Part shown: in pieces, positions 11,901 through 21,700 of the stretch
Numbering within the stretch: the stretch's first letter is position 1
How the letters are laid out: each line of letters begins with the position of its first letter
NCBI GenBank assembly: GCA_934045905.1
Contig: OW203769.1
Location: forward strand, 30,947,910-31,011,909
Direction: 5' to 3'
Source of the DNA: Leuctra nigra
Taxonomy: Eukaryota > Arthropoda > Insecta > Plecoptera > Leuctridae
DNA length: 64,000 bases
The notes under the pieces: generated by a model
Database searches by the model: none
The model's input: the letters and a program-made list of their open reading frames with translations, nothing else
Told to the model about the DNA's origin: nothing
Position numbers and translations under genes: made by a program

Positions 11901-12126
11901 GGCGTATTTTTTTTTTCAAGTCTCCACATTTGATTTAGATTTAGTGAATTATTTCATAATTTGTCAACAATTCCTCTACCAACAATTAAATAATTTGTAA
12001 AATTTACGTTTTCCGCCATATTTTCCAAGATGGCCACCAAAAAAATTGAAGGCACGTCAGGTAATATTAAGAATGATGTAAATAATCGATAATTATGAAA
12101 AAATCAATTTCGGCACTCCAATCGAG
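8932..12126. mobile_element. 3.2-kb palindromic foldback element
   Basis: The left arm 8932-10494 and right arm 10690-12126 are inverted copies from the outer ends (CTCGATTGGAGTGCCG / CGGCACTCCAATCGAG) to within 200 bp of the centre. Mismatches are scattered and few. Each arm contains two diverged internal units with the block acctagtcgagtagcatatc. The 195-bp spacer holds a partial third unit and a small palindrome (ataaaatgacg/cgtcattttat). No transposase frame. The arms differ in length mainly because of a retroposed insertion at 10224-10350. The target duplication is not evident. Confidence 0.85.
10216..10358 (+). mobile_element. Retroposon (LINE 3' end) inserted in the left arm of the palindrome
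   Basis: A 127-bp insert (10224-10350) ends in taataaaccatacgaa plus an (AAT)n tail. It is flanked by the 8-bp duplication aataaaag (10216-10223 and 10351-10358). The right arm of the palindrome carries the unoccupied site (cttttattaacgatgaca near 10825), which proves the insertion and its boundaries. Confidence 0.85.
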
Positions 12127-12631
12127 GGGAAAGCATTTTTTCTACACTTGAACCTGCACTAGTACGTCAATAGGTATCTGGAAATCAAACTGCATATGAA
12201 TTATTTCAGGAATTGTCTATTCTACCTATTCCATTTTCATTTTCATTTCCTCGACCCTTACCTAATACCGCCAGACGTTGTTGCTACGATGGTGCTGAGT
12301 TATTATAGGTTCGGGTCCTGAACAGGATTCAAAACCTACTCGGCTTTAATTTATGATCTTGAAGGTTATGACAAATATCGAATATTCTTTGTAGTGACGT
12401 TGGCTTTTTATGAGGGCTGTTTGTGACAATAAATATGACACAAGTTCTGTTATAAATGCAGTCTGGAATGCACAACCGGTTGTTGCACCTGGATTTAATG
12501 TCAGTTTCAATTACTAACAAGACAGGATGCAGTTTTAGGAGAGATCGCCCTTCATGGCTCCATTGCAGCTGAATGAATAGGTCTTGAAAATACGTGGGCG
12601 AAGTATGAAACATCGTAACAAAATATCTCAA

Positions 12632-13579
12632 CTAGGAAAACGCTGTGTAACGCGTTGATGAGCGAGCACCGAAACGTGTAAAGCCTCCAAATTACTCCTA
12701 AATTATTACTGATTTTCTTCGAGACTTTCCAATTTGCATACACCCTGGAATGTGTTAAAGAACAGGTCCATGATGTAGCGTGCGCGAATTTGGTACTTTT
12801 CAAACAATCTGCATTGGCAGCTCTAAGGTTGGTCTTGATCACCATGTCAAATTTGAACTTAATCGAAGCATTTTGATTTTCGACCAATCGGAAGATTTTT
12901 TTAAAATTTAACCTGTAGGATTTGGCTGAAATTTTGTACGATTTGAGACAATGTTGGTTGCAATGACTTGGCAAAATTTCAAATTGATCGGAACTACCAA
13001 TCGTTTCGAATGAACCACAACAGAGCTCCGTGCCAAAAGAGCCAATAGTAGTCGCTTGCTCAAAAATGCAGGAGCCCTATTTCTGAAACTTATGAGAGAG
13101 ACGAGAGAGTATGAGAAAATGACAGTGTGAACATAGTTGAGAGAGCGAATCATTTTGTCTATTTTCCCAAGGACCTCTTTTATCTACTGATGATATACAG
13201 GTATTTACATAACTGCAGGCGTTGCAGATTTAAATTTTTTAAATCCGTTGATTGGTTCAAATTTTAAAAATAATCTTCCGATGGGTAGATCCGATCAATT
13301 TGAAATTTTGCTAAGTCATTACAACCAACATTGTCTCAAATCTTCGAATCCTCCAATTGGTTAAAATTTAAAAAAAGTCTTCGAATTGGGTTAAAATTTG
13401 GCAGGACAAACATTATCTAATATTTTATAAGTTCTTAGCACAATCGTCAAGCATTTACAGACTAGTTGCCATTTAAGAGATTTGAAGAGATCTCAAAGGA
13501 GATTTTTGGAATTTTTATTTGGAGGTTTCACACGTATCTGTGCTCGCTCATCAACGTGCTACACTGAGCGTTTTCCTAG
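12632..13579. mobile_element. CTAGGAAAACGC-family foldback element
   Basis: The ends ctaggaaaacgctgtgtaac and tgctacactgagcgttttcctag are inverted repeats continuing through gcgttgatgagcgagcac. Inner blocks (gattcgaatc..., ttgagacaatgttggttg...) also pair, so the arms approach 400 bp around a short spacer. Open frames on the minus strand show no recognisable domain. Confidence 0.75.
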
Positions 13580-13744
13580 TTCCACTAGACTAGCCTGCTA
13601 GTAATCCAGCAGGCTTAGATTCTATTGGTTATGATAAATTGAAGGCTGCGGATAAACAAAATACACAATTTTTTTTTATTGAAATTAACAATATTTATTA
13701 ATTTTTCCAACATTTCATCTATATTTAAGTAAGAAATATTCATA

Positions 13745-14060
13745 AAATTTCCTGTATCTTGCAACTCGGGACTTATATTGAGTTTTCAATTTTATGTCTT
13801 TAGAACATGAGGACATTTTTAACACAGGAGATAGGCAATTTATTCAGTTTTTGGTGGTTAACTTTTAAAATAGCTCACGTTGGTATAGTTTAAAAAAAAT
13901 CTCTGACAGTATGTCCATATGTCTACTAGAAAATAAGTTTTTTGTTGAAATCAATCGACATAAAAAATTAGATTTTCATTTTAGTCTAAAAATTACACGA
14001 TTTTTCTTGGCCACCATGAGCTAACATAGGGGGACAATATGGGTTTATCTCAAAAACTAG
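13745..14060. repeat. Dispersed repeat, inverted partner of 36780-37140
   Basis: Blocks such as agctcacgttggtat, agtatgtccatatgtctac and gaaatcaatcgac reappear reversed and complemented at 36780-37140. Non-coding, AT-rich. Confidence 0.55.
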
Positions 14061-14345
14061 TTCAGGATGCTAGTTTTTTTGCGATATTCTGGTGTGGCAT
14101 CAAATTTTATTTAAGAATGCAAAGTTACAGCAAATTTTATTGAAGTTTGGGTTACGCTCTTCCCCCTTTAAATCTGTCCGTCAACGTGCCAACATAATGT
14201 CCGTCCTCAGGGGGTACTGCATAAAACAAAAGAAGGTAATGCTGCTTTTGTTTTGCCTGTCTTCTGGATCTCGTCTCGGCTTCCTGGAATCCACTTGGCA
14301 TTCAACGCGTCGTGAATGTTACATGATAACTCAACCCCGGGCCCT

Positions 14346-14541
14346 GATTCTATAACTCCATTGCGACCGCTTAGCAATTATTTCAATGTTAATCCTTATG
14401 GAAGAAATTGCTAAGCGGTCGCAATGGAGTTATAGAATCCCACCTCAGATTCTATAACTCCATTGCGACCGCTTAGCAATTATTTCAATGTTAATCCTTA
14501 TGGAAGAAATTGCTAAGCGGTCGCAATGGAGTTATAGAATC
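14346..14541. repeat. Two identical perfect hairpins in tandem (94 bp each, period 102)
   Basis: Copies 14346-14439 and 14448-14541 are identical. Each has a stem gattctataactccattgcg...cgcaatggagttatagaatc of about 37 bp and a loop caatgttaatccttatgg. They are separated by ccacctca. This is a miniature palindromic element that has duplicated together with its flank. The same loop occurs in unrelated stems at 16352-16611. Confidence 0.9.
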
Positions 14542-15236
14542 CCACCTCCGGGGTGCCTCTGCATTGTCGCACGTGCGCCGTGCTGCATTCAAAACAGTTG
14601 TCATTAGCACTAGTTTATTAGCTGCGGCGCATGCGTCATAGGACGGGAGTTTTTGTTGTGACAATCCTGTTCTGTACGATGTCCAGATAAGTGAGATAAA
14701 GTTCTAAAGTACGAATCAAGGAATCGTGATACCCAGGTATATTCGCAAATATCTGCGTCTCGACCCATCCCGACCCTTCCCGACCACGGGCTTTTATTCA
14801 AGCGCTCGATTGCCAAGAATGAGCTGTTAATCCGTCCATTCATGCGCTTCATTAGACAATAAGGATTTTTAAAATGTTTAGGGAATTGCGATTTTGATAC
14901 TTTTGACCTCGAAAATGAATGTCATATTGAACGTAGATGAAAGTCATTTTTTAATTTTCAAAATCGGTTTATATTTGGCCGAAACTGATTGCACGCATAA
15001 AATATGAGATACAAATTATTTTGGCCAAATATGAACCGATTTTGAAAATTAAAAAATGACTTTCATCTATGTTCAATATGACATTCATTTTCGAGGTCAA
15101 AAGAATCAAAATCGCAATTCCCTAAACATTTTAAAAATCCTTATCGTCTAATTAAGCGCATGAATGGACGGGTTAACTGCTCATTCTTAACAATAGAGCG
15201 CTTAAATAGAAGCCCGTGCTCGGGAAGGGTCGGGAT

Positions 15237-16184
15237 GCGAGAATTGAATTGCAGTTAAGGATGAACCATCACCAGGTCATCTACCAACAATTTTTTTCCA
15301 AACCATTTTATTTTGTTCCTTATAGTATTATCTACAATATAAGAACAAAAAATGTATACCTTACCGACCTAACTTTTGTGTAAAACGTTTTCAAAGTTCG
15401 AGATTTTTACATAGCTCTTATGGGGGAACGAATTAATTTCTTACACTATTCTAAATAATTTTTAATCCTCACCAACAATTTCAACAGAAAACTAAAGAAA
15501 TATTCTTCGACTAATACTGAATGCATTGAAAACTTAAAATACTCTTGTCACCGACTTAATTTCTGAGATAATGGCATTTAAATGTTTGAAAATCTTGATA
15601 TATGGCCATTTAACATGGGACAACTGAACTAGTCAAAACCACTGCTGTATTCTTAACAAAATTATTTTACGAATACTTTGTTAAAAAAATCCTCATCATC
15701 TCATATCGTATTATTCTCCACATATTACATTATAAAACTATGTTTTAAAGTTTAAACATGCGTTTTCTGAATTAATTTATCTCATGTTATGAATATAGTC
15801 ATTCAAAGCGCTGGTTCATCCTTAAGTTCGTAAATGGAGTTATTTTTCAGCCAAGGAGTAAGGGTGGTAAAACGTCACTCACAATCATGACGTCGATCTT
15901 GCTGAGCTGATCAGCTGTTATGAAATGTCATTGTCTTTGCTCAGCTGTTTAATTTGAATAATGAAATGGCATTGCCTTCTTTTTCAATTTTCTTTCAATT
16001 GATGTTACATGAAGATAATGTATATTTAAATAATTGAAATGGAGTTAAGCAAAAGCGAAATAAGTGACCTAGAGGTGTGGAAGCATTTTACATTCAATTA
16101 AGTATGATAGCGGTCGACTGCACTCGTTTCTCATTGGTTAATTTTTAACCCCATTTACGAACTTAACTGCAATTCAATTCTCGC
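15237..16184. mobile_element. MULE-like MITE inserted in the outer foldback (9-bp TSD)
   Basis: The TIRs are GCGAGAATTGAATTGCAG...CTGCAATTCAATTCTCGC, extending through TTAAGTTCGTAAATGG. The flanks ggtcgggat (15228-15236) and ggtcgggat (16185-16193) are a perfect 9-bp duplication, typical of Mutator-like elements. Its left TIR is itself interrupted at a TTAA by a third element. Confidence 0.85.
15259..15821. mobile_element. TTAA-target MITE, innermost layer
   Basis: Short TIR GGATGAACCA...TGGTTCATCC, flanked by TTAA at 15255-15258 and 15822-15825. The right TIR of the host element (around 16150-16175) preserves the empty site gcagttaagttcg in inverse sense. TTAA specificity points to a piggyBac-type transposase, although the terminal bases are not the usual CCC. 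Confidence 0.85.
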
Positions 16185-16351
16185 GGTCGGGATGGGTCGA
16201 GACGCAGATATTTGCGAATATACCTGGGTATCACGATTCCTTGATTCGTACTTTAGAAGGCTGTTCTGTTTCATTGGCTGTTACCTTGCCGAGGTTTCAG
16301 CCGATAAATCCTGCTGTTAACTTCATCGGTACATTGTAGGCATCCTGGGGA

Positions 16352-16611
16352 CCTATTCTAGAACTTTTTAATTCTCAATTCCACTGGAATTCGATTCCAT
16401 GCAATGTAAATCCTTATGTCCGTGACCGAATTCCATCAGAATGGAATTGGAAAAACGTTATGGAATAGACCTCCTGGAGGCGTAGGTATTCTATATAGAA
16501 CGTTTTCCCAATTCCATTCCTGATGGAATCCGGTCACGGCCATAAGGATTAACATTGCACCGAATCAGATTCCATCAGAATTGGGAATTTAAATGTTCTA
16601 GAATACGACCC
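16352..16611. repeat. Two inverted imperfect hairpins sharing a conserved loop
   Basis: Hairpins at about 16352-16466 and 16487-16611, in opposite orientation. The stems contain ctattctagaac / ggaattgg-type segments. The loop caatgtaaatccttatgtccgtgacc matches, reversed, ggtcacggccataaggattaacattg. The AATGTTAATCCTTATGG core is shared with the twin hairpins at 14346-14541. Confidence 0.7.
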
Positions 16612-16896
16612 GTCAATGGCTAATTTGTCAACTTGCACCATCCCCCCATGACAGAATAAAAAACAGCCTATATATTTCAAAATAATATCATTTCCAGAGA
16701 AATTGTCAATTTTAGCCTCTGAAGACGCCATTTGTTGAGATAAAAATAGGCGTAAAATAGCGTCAAAAATCGCGTAGAAACGCACCAAATTATAACATCT
16801 CAAATTAAATTTCAAATTAACTATCAAATTTCAAGGCCTGTGGGCCCCGAACTTGCTTGTGTCTGAGAGGCCCTCCCCCCCCCTTCCCCCTTCCCC

Positions 16897-17215
16897 TATT
16901 CATGGGCGCCGGGAGTGGGGGCAAGGGGGGGGGGAGGGCCTCCCCCTGGATGTCAAGAAAATAAAATTGTAGTGTTAACGTGTAGTTGCATTTTGTAAAC
17001 AAAAAGCATTAAAAAAATTATTTCAAAGTGTCAACCCACCAAAAATTGCCCTGCGGGGTAAGAAGGGGCCATGCCCACCATATTTCAGAGTTCAAAATTT
17101 AAAAAAAGTTGAATAATTCAATAAAATACATCTCCAAACGTTTTAAATTGATATAAAAGTGTCATCAAATGTAAAAAAGCCCTGCACGTCAGGGGGGGGG
17201 GGGGCGCTTTGACGC
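16897..17215. repeat. Poly-G-headed dispersed repeat, copy 2
   Basis: catgggcgccgggag, long G runs, cctccccctggatgtc, then accaaaaattgccctgcgg and aaaaaagccctgcacg followed by a G13 run at 17191. Related to 3968-4310; a short fragment is at 39126-39180. Confidence 0.6.
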
Positions 17216-17867
17216 CATCCTTATCCTTGCATAGTGATTTCCTAGTGTTTACAACCCCCCCTCCCCCCCCCCCTTCCCAACCACCGACAGAAATAATGCC
17301 GGGCCCATGCCCTCATTGACCTGGTGCGATGTTTTCTTTGAAACAATTCACCATCTTCCAATTCCAATTCGACCACTGGCAACGAGTGGATGTGGGCCAT
17401 TGCTTTGACAAGTTCGGGTCCCACAGTCGTGCCCCCCCCCCCCTCCCCCCTCATCATCACCAGTGCTGGACCCCCACGGACCGGTGCCCCTAGGTTGACC
17501 TCCTCGAGACGATAGTCAAAGATGAATCTGCGCGAGAAGCTGTGGTCAAGGAATGCTCGCTCATCAACGCGTTCCTCCGCGTAGTCACGGCCTCCATGAG
17601 CCGGGGAATGACGTCAGAGACTGGTGATGTTTCATCCGACATCCACGTGGTCACGTGACCATGTGCGCGTGCGCGTCGGTAGATGAGTTCACTTCCTGCG
17701 CCATTCACATCATCAGAGAGGAGAGAATCTACATAAGAAGGATCCATTACCTGAGTTATGTTGTCGAAAGTCCACATTTAGACGATCCGGAAAACACGAA
17801 TGCGCTTTTTAAATCTAAGGAAACTTTGTACAACGTAAAAGCAGAAGAAGGCCAGGTAGCAGGATAA
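17216..17867. other. No gene seen; simple C/G tracts and a TIR fragment
   Basis: Contains C runs near 17256-17275 and 17433-17447, and a reversed fragment of the CTAGGAAAACGC family end (tgctcgctcatcaacgcgtt, about 17550-17570). Several short frames overlap without domains. Confidence 0.4.
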
Positions 17868-18012
17868 AGTCCATTTTCTCGACTTTGCATTGCACATCTT
17901 TTGGAATGTAATGAAGCTCTATCAATTGCCATTTTACTGAATGTCAACAAAGACGTTAAACAGTGATCTCTTATATAATGATTAATGAATCGTGTCACTA
18001 TTACAAATGATA
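17868..18012. repeat. Partial GTACCTCAGAGGTA-family MITE next to the assembly gap
   Basis: Reverse-sense core (agtccattttctcgactttg, tgtcactattacaaatgat) as in the copy at 53296-53528. It lies just before the run of N. Confidence 0.55.
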
Positions 18013-18035
18013 AAGGATGAAAGCAGAAATGTTTT

Positions 18036-18235
18036 NNNNNNNNNNNNNNNNNNNNNNNNNNNNNNNNNNNNNNNNNNNNNNNNNNNNNNNNNNNNNNNNN
18101 NNNNNNNNNNNNNNNNNNNNNNNNNNNNNNNNNNNNNNNNNNNNNNNNNNNNNNNNNNNNNNNNNNNNNNNNNNNNNNNNNNNNNNNNNNNNNNNNNNNN
18201 NNNNNNNNNNNNNNNNNNNNNNNNNNNNNNNNNNN
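18036..18235. other. Assembly gap (200 N)
   Basis: Exactly 200 unresolved bases. The sequence directly to the right begins a tandem duplication, so the gap may hide further repeat units. Its true length is unknown. Confidence 0.98.
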
Positions 18236-18470
18236 TTAGCAGTTTACTTGTATGGTATTATTTTTATAACCCAATAAAACATAGCTTGTGGCAGGGCAAG
18301 TTTTAAAAAAACTTTAATATAGTTAATATTGCAAGTTAATATAAAATTGTAGACTTCAAAAAAATATTGCGAGATTTTTATTTTCAAAATGGTACCTTAG
18401 CAGTTTACTTGTATGGTATTATTTTTATAACCCAATAAAACATAGCTTGTGGCAGGGCAAGTTTGTAGTT
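18236..18470. repeat. Tandem duplication at the gap edge
   Basis: The block ttagcagtttacttgtatgg ... cagggcaagttt occurs at 18236-18302 and again at 18397-18465, spacing about 161 bp. The first copy starts at the very edge of the gap. Confidence 0.8.
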
Positions 18471-18784
18471 TGTAAGTTTGTAAGTATTGTATCCAAATGC
18501 TTTGATGATGTCTAACTTAGAGACAAAGTTAACTTATTAATTAAAGACCAAGGGAAGTTCACGGGAATTTAAATATACAGATCACACATAGAGTTACTAA
18601 ATATCAAACTGACAGCAAAATATATTAGAACTTTAAGAATGTCTTTTTCGACATTACTGACAAAATTAGTAAATTTTATTTATTTATTGTTTAACTATTG
18701 CATTTTCTGTTATTTAAATACGTTCATTCTATTTTCGTAATAACTCTGATTAGCGTTGTTTATGAATGAAATGTTGATTTAAAG

Positions 18785-21700
18785 ATGGCGGCGTGCCACG
18801 TGGTCCTGCTGGTGGTGGTCATGGCAACGGGTCAAGCGAGTCCTCAGTTCCGATTGGCTCAATTCGATCACGTGGTGGACGGCCATGACGTCATACCCAA
18901 GTGGGTCCTATTGCCGGAAGACAGCCTCGATGACGTCAGAAGGTAAATCATTTATGTCATATTATTAATTAAAAGCTATCTTCTGGCTACAATATGTAAG
19001 ATTTGGGTATGATTCAGATTTTAATTCCTTGCCAAAGTATTGATTAACTAAAAGATTATTAAATTGGTAATCCTAGTTATATTATTGGTTGATTTTATAT
19101 AAAATTATCCTTGTACTTTATAATTGAAAACTGACCCTATAAATATGTGCAGGGCCAGTTGTTTATAGTTTCCGCGATAAACGCGAAATGTTTAGAAACA
19201 TGAATTTTCTGTCATATCTTTACGTTTCATACACTCCTTATTCCAAATATATGTATCTTTTCCTCGCGAATTTTCGCGAAATTTGTGTTTTGACGCGATA
19301 TTGACGAATTCTCGCGATTTCACGCGATTTTGTCCGAAACCTACGTGTTTTGCAACATTTCCCGATTCCGAGTATATATTTTACGAAAATTTCCTCGATC
19401 TGTGTCTAAAGTACCACGAAATAGAAAGAATCACACTGTTTTCTTCGTAAGCCAGCTGTCAGTGTCAGCCAAAGAGTGTATGGAGTGCCAGCTGGTTGGC
19501 TGCTGAGCATGGAATGACGCATCTACATGACCTTGAACAGGGGTGCGCATGCGCACGCGCCGAGTCTCGCTAGTGAGAGGTCGCTCGCGCGTCATATTTC
19601 CCACTTATTCTTACAAAAATCATTTTTTTCCATTTCACCACCAATCGCGAAAATTAACATAATTATCACCACCAATTCACCACTTTCAGAATGTTAAAAA
19701 TGAATTTTGGCTTTTTTTATCACCACAAACAACTGGCTCTGAATATGTGAAATGTGAAATTATAAGCATATTTAATACGAAGGTTTCCGAAATATTGAAT
19801 TGTCATATGAATTTGGCGCGTCGACATTCTGTAGCTGTATAGGCCTGAAATGACGTAGTTGCGTATACTAAACCTGCTAGCGGGATGCGTCCCTGAGTCA
19901 GAGAAACGATATATTTTCTGACTAATTGGTACACGATACTCAGGTTTAGACATCCATCATTCAAGACAATTTTGTTTGTTAGTCGGAACTGATGTTTTAA
20001 TACATTGTAACAAGTTGGCCTATCTAGGTTAGAAAATTAACTTTAAAAAATAATAATGTTTGCTTGAAATAGGTTTAAAGAATGAACAAGCTTGTAGCAT
20101 GGCATTCTTAGAGTCAAGGTTAACTGAACACAAAGTAATTAATTAGAATCATTATGTAAACTTACAATCTTTAAAATTCAACAGCAATCAAAAAAAATAG
20201 ACAAAAATATAACGAGCAATCAAATAAGTTTAACAATGTGCAATTATATCAAGAAAGTGAGTGAATCCATATAAAAAGTATGTGACCTTACCTAAATTGT
20301 GATGTCACCACGTAATAACAAGTGAACCAGTCATTGTGATAACGCTACAAAACCAGTCAGCCAGACTAGTTTTCAGTGATTCCAAGAAAAGCATGGGCCT
20401 ACGTGCAGAAAGAAAGTCGTTTCGCGGGCTTTAGAAATGACAGAATGCCTAAAAATAGCTACCACGTGTACGAAACCAACCAATCAGGTTCTTTGGAGGG
20501 AAAACGATGTCAGAGGGTATAAAACGTCAGGCTACCAGCCAAACATCATCAGTCGGAGTTTTCTCAGAGCAGTGAGACCTGCCTCGCGAACCGTGAAGCC
20601 TGGTGCACGCAACATAGTATAATTTCAGCGAGACAGTGCCGATGTGATCGAAGGTAAACATTAAAATAACATTTTTGTATAAACGTCAACCCAGTAAATT
20701 CAAACTTCAAGCCTAATGCTGAGGCAAATAATATCGCATTAAGACAATTTCAAGTTACAAGTGATCAACTGAACAGTTTCAACATTAAAGTCAGTAAATG
20801 TTAAAGTATAAAAGTTAGTGAATTGCAACTCCGGGAGAAACCGACGAGTCTGCAGCCACGAACGTCATCAGCCTGAGCCAACTTGATCCAACTGCTCGAG
20901 GAGGTCACTCCTTGTGCACGGACTGCTGGACGTCCTGGTAACCAAGGGGTTATTAGACAACACCATCGCATCGCAGCTGAAGGAGGTGACATATCCAGTC
21001 ATTTCATTCTGCTGGTGGACTGGAGTTCACGGGACACACTACGCAAGAGTCAACGCCATCCACTTGTTTACGCGGAAGTAAACAAACCAGACGACATCAT
21101 CACTACTGCCGACGTATCGAACGTAATATTGTTTCATAATTTTTGATTGCTCTTTTCACATCAATGAACATTTATTTTCTCTGTAATAAACAAATTATAA
21201 TATTGCTGATTCTTTGTGTTCTACCCTCTGAGCCAAGTCCCGCAGGTTTCAGTGGCGCCCAACGTGTGGGGCTCGAATAACATTCCTGGGAGCAATTGTT
21301 TTGAAAGAAATAATTGTTTTCTTGATTGTGAAAGAGTTACTCAGTTGTTCTGAAACTTGTGGACACAGGCATTGCGTAAAATTTTCATGTATTTGGAAAT
21401 TTTACATAGAATCAACCCGTTAACGTAAAGATAAAGCCAACTGTAGATTTGTGCATGTTAGTTCATTACATCTGTTACGATGGCAGATCGAGATGCAAGT
21501 TTAGCGTCAACTGTAGATTTAGATGAGACTGTAGAGGGGGCGGGGGACCAGTCAGTGGTTAGTGAACTCGAGGTAACTAGGAGCCAGGTGATAGGGGAGG
21601 ACGAACACGATGACTCGCTAACTCATGTTGAAATGCCAATCTTTGAAGAGAGACAAAAAGAAGCCAGAGCTGACAGTATATATTCACAATTCGGTGAGAA

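Larger units (their letters stand above)
14702..16258. mobile_element. Outer foldback element of a three-layer nest
   Basis: The left arm starts ttctaaagtacgaatcaagg at 14702. The right arm ends ccttgattcgtactttagaa at 16258. The arms run inward through acccaggtatattcgcaaat, ctcgacccatcccgacc, gcatgaatggacgg and aaaatgactttcatct to a loop near 14985-15030. The right arm is interrupted at 15237-16184 by a second element. With that removed the fold is a hairpin of about 600 bp. No coding capacity. Confidence 0.85.

Noticed and set aside
12552..13153. Minus-strand frames of 81-140 codons
   Set aside because: Inside the CTAGGAAAACGC-family foldback, not resembling any transposase.
17992..18306. 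Frames running through the N gap
   Set aside because: Translation of unknown bases; no evidence.
20437..21146. 61- and 87-codon frames in the LTR
   Set aside because: They lie in U3/R, overlap the promoter and have no recognisable product. Their identity in both LTRs reflects recent insertion.
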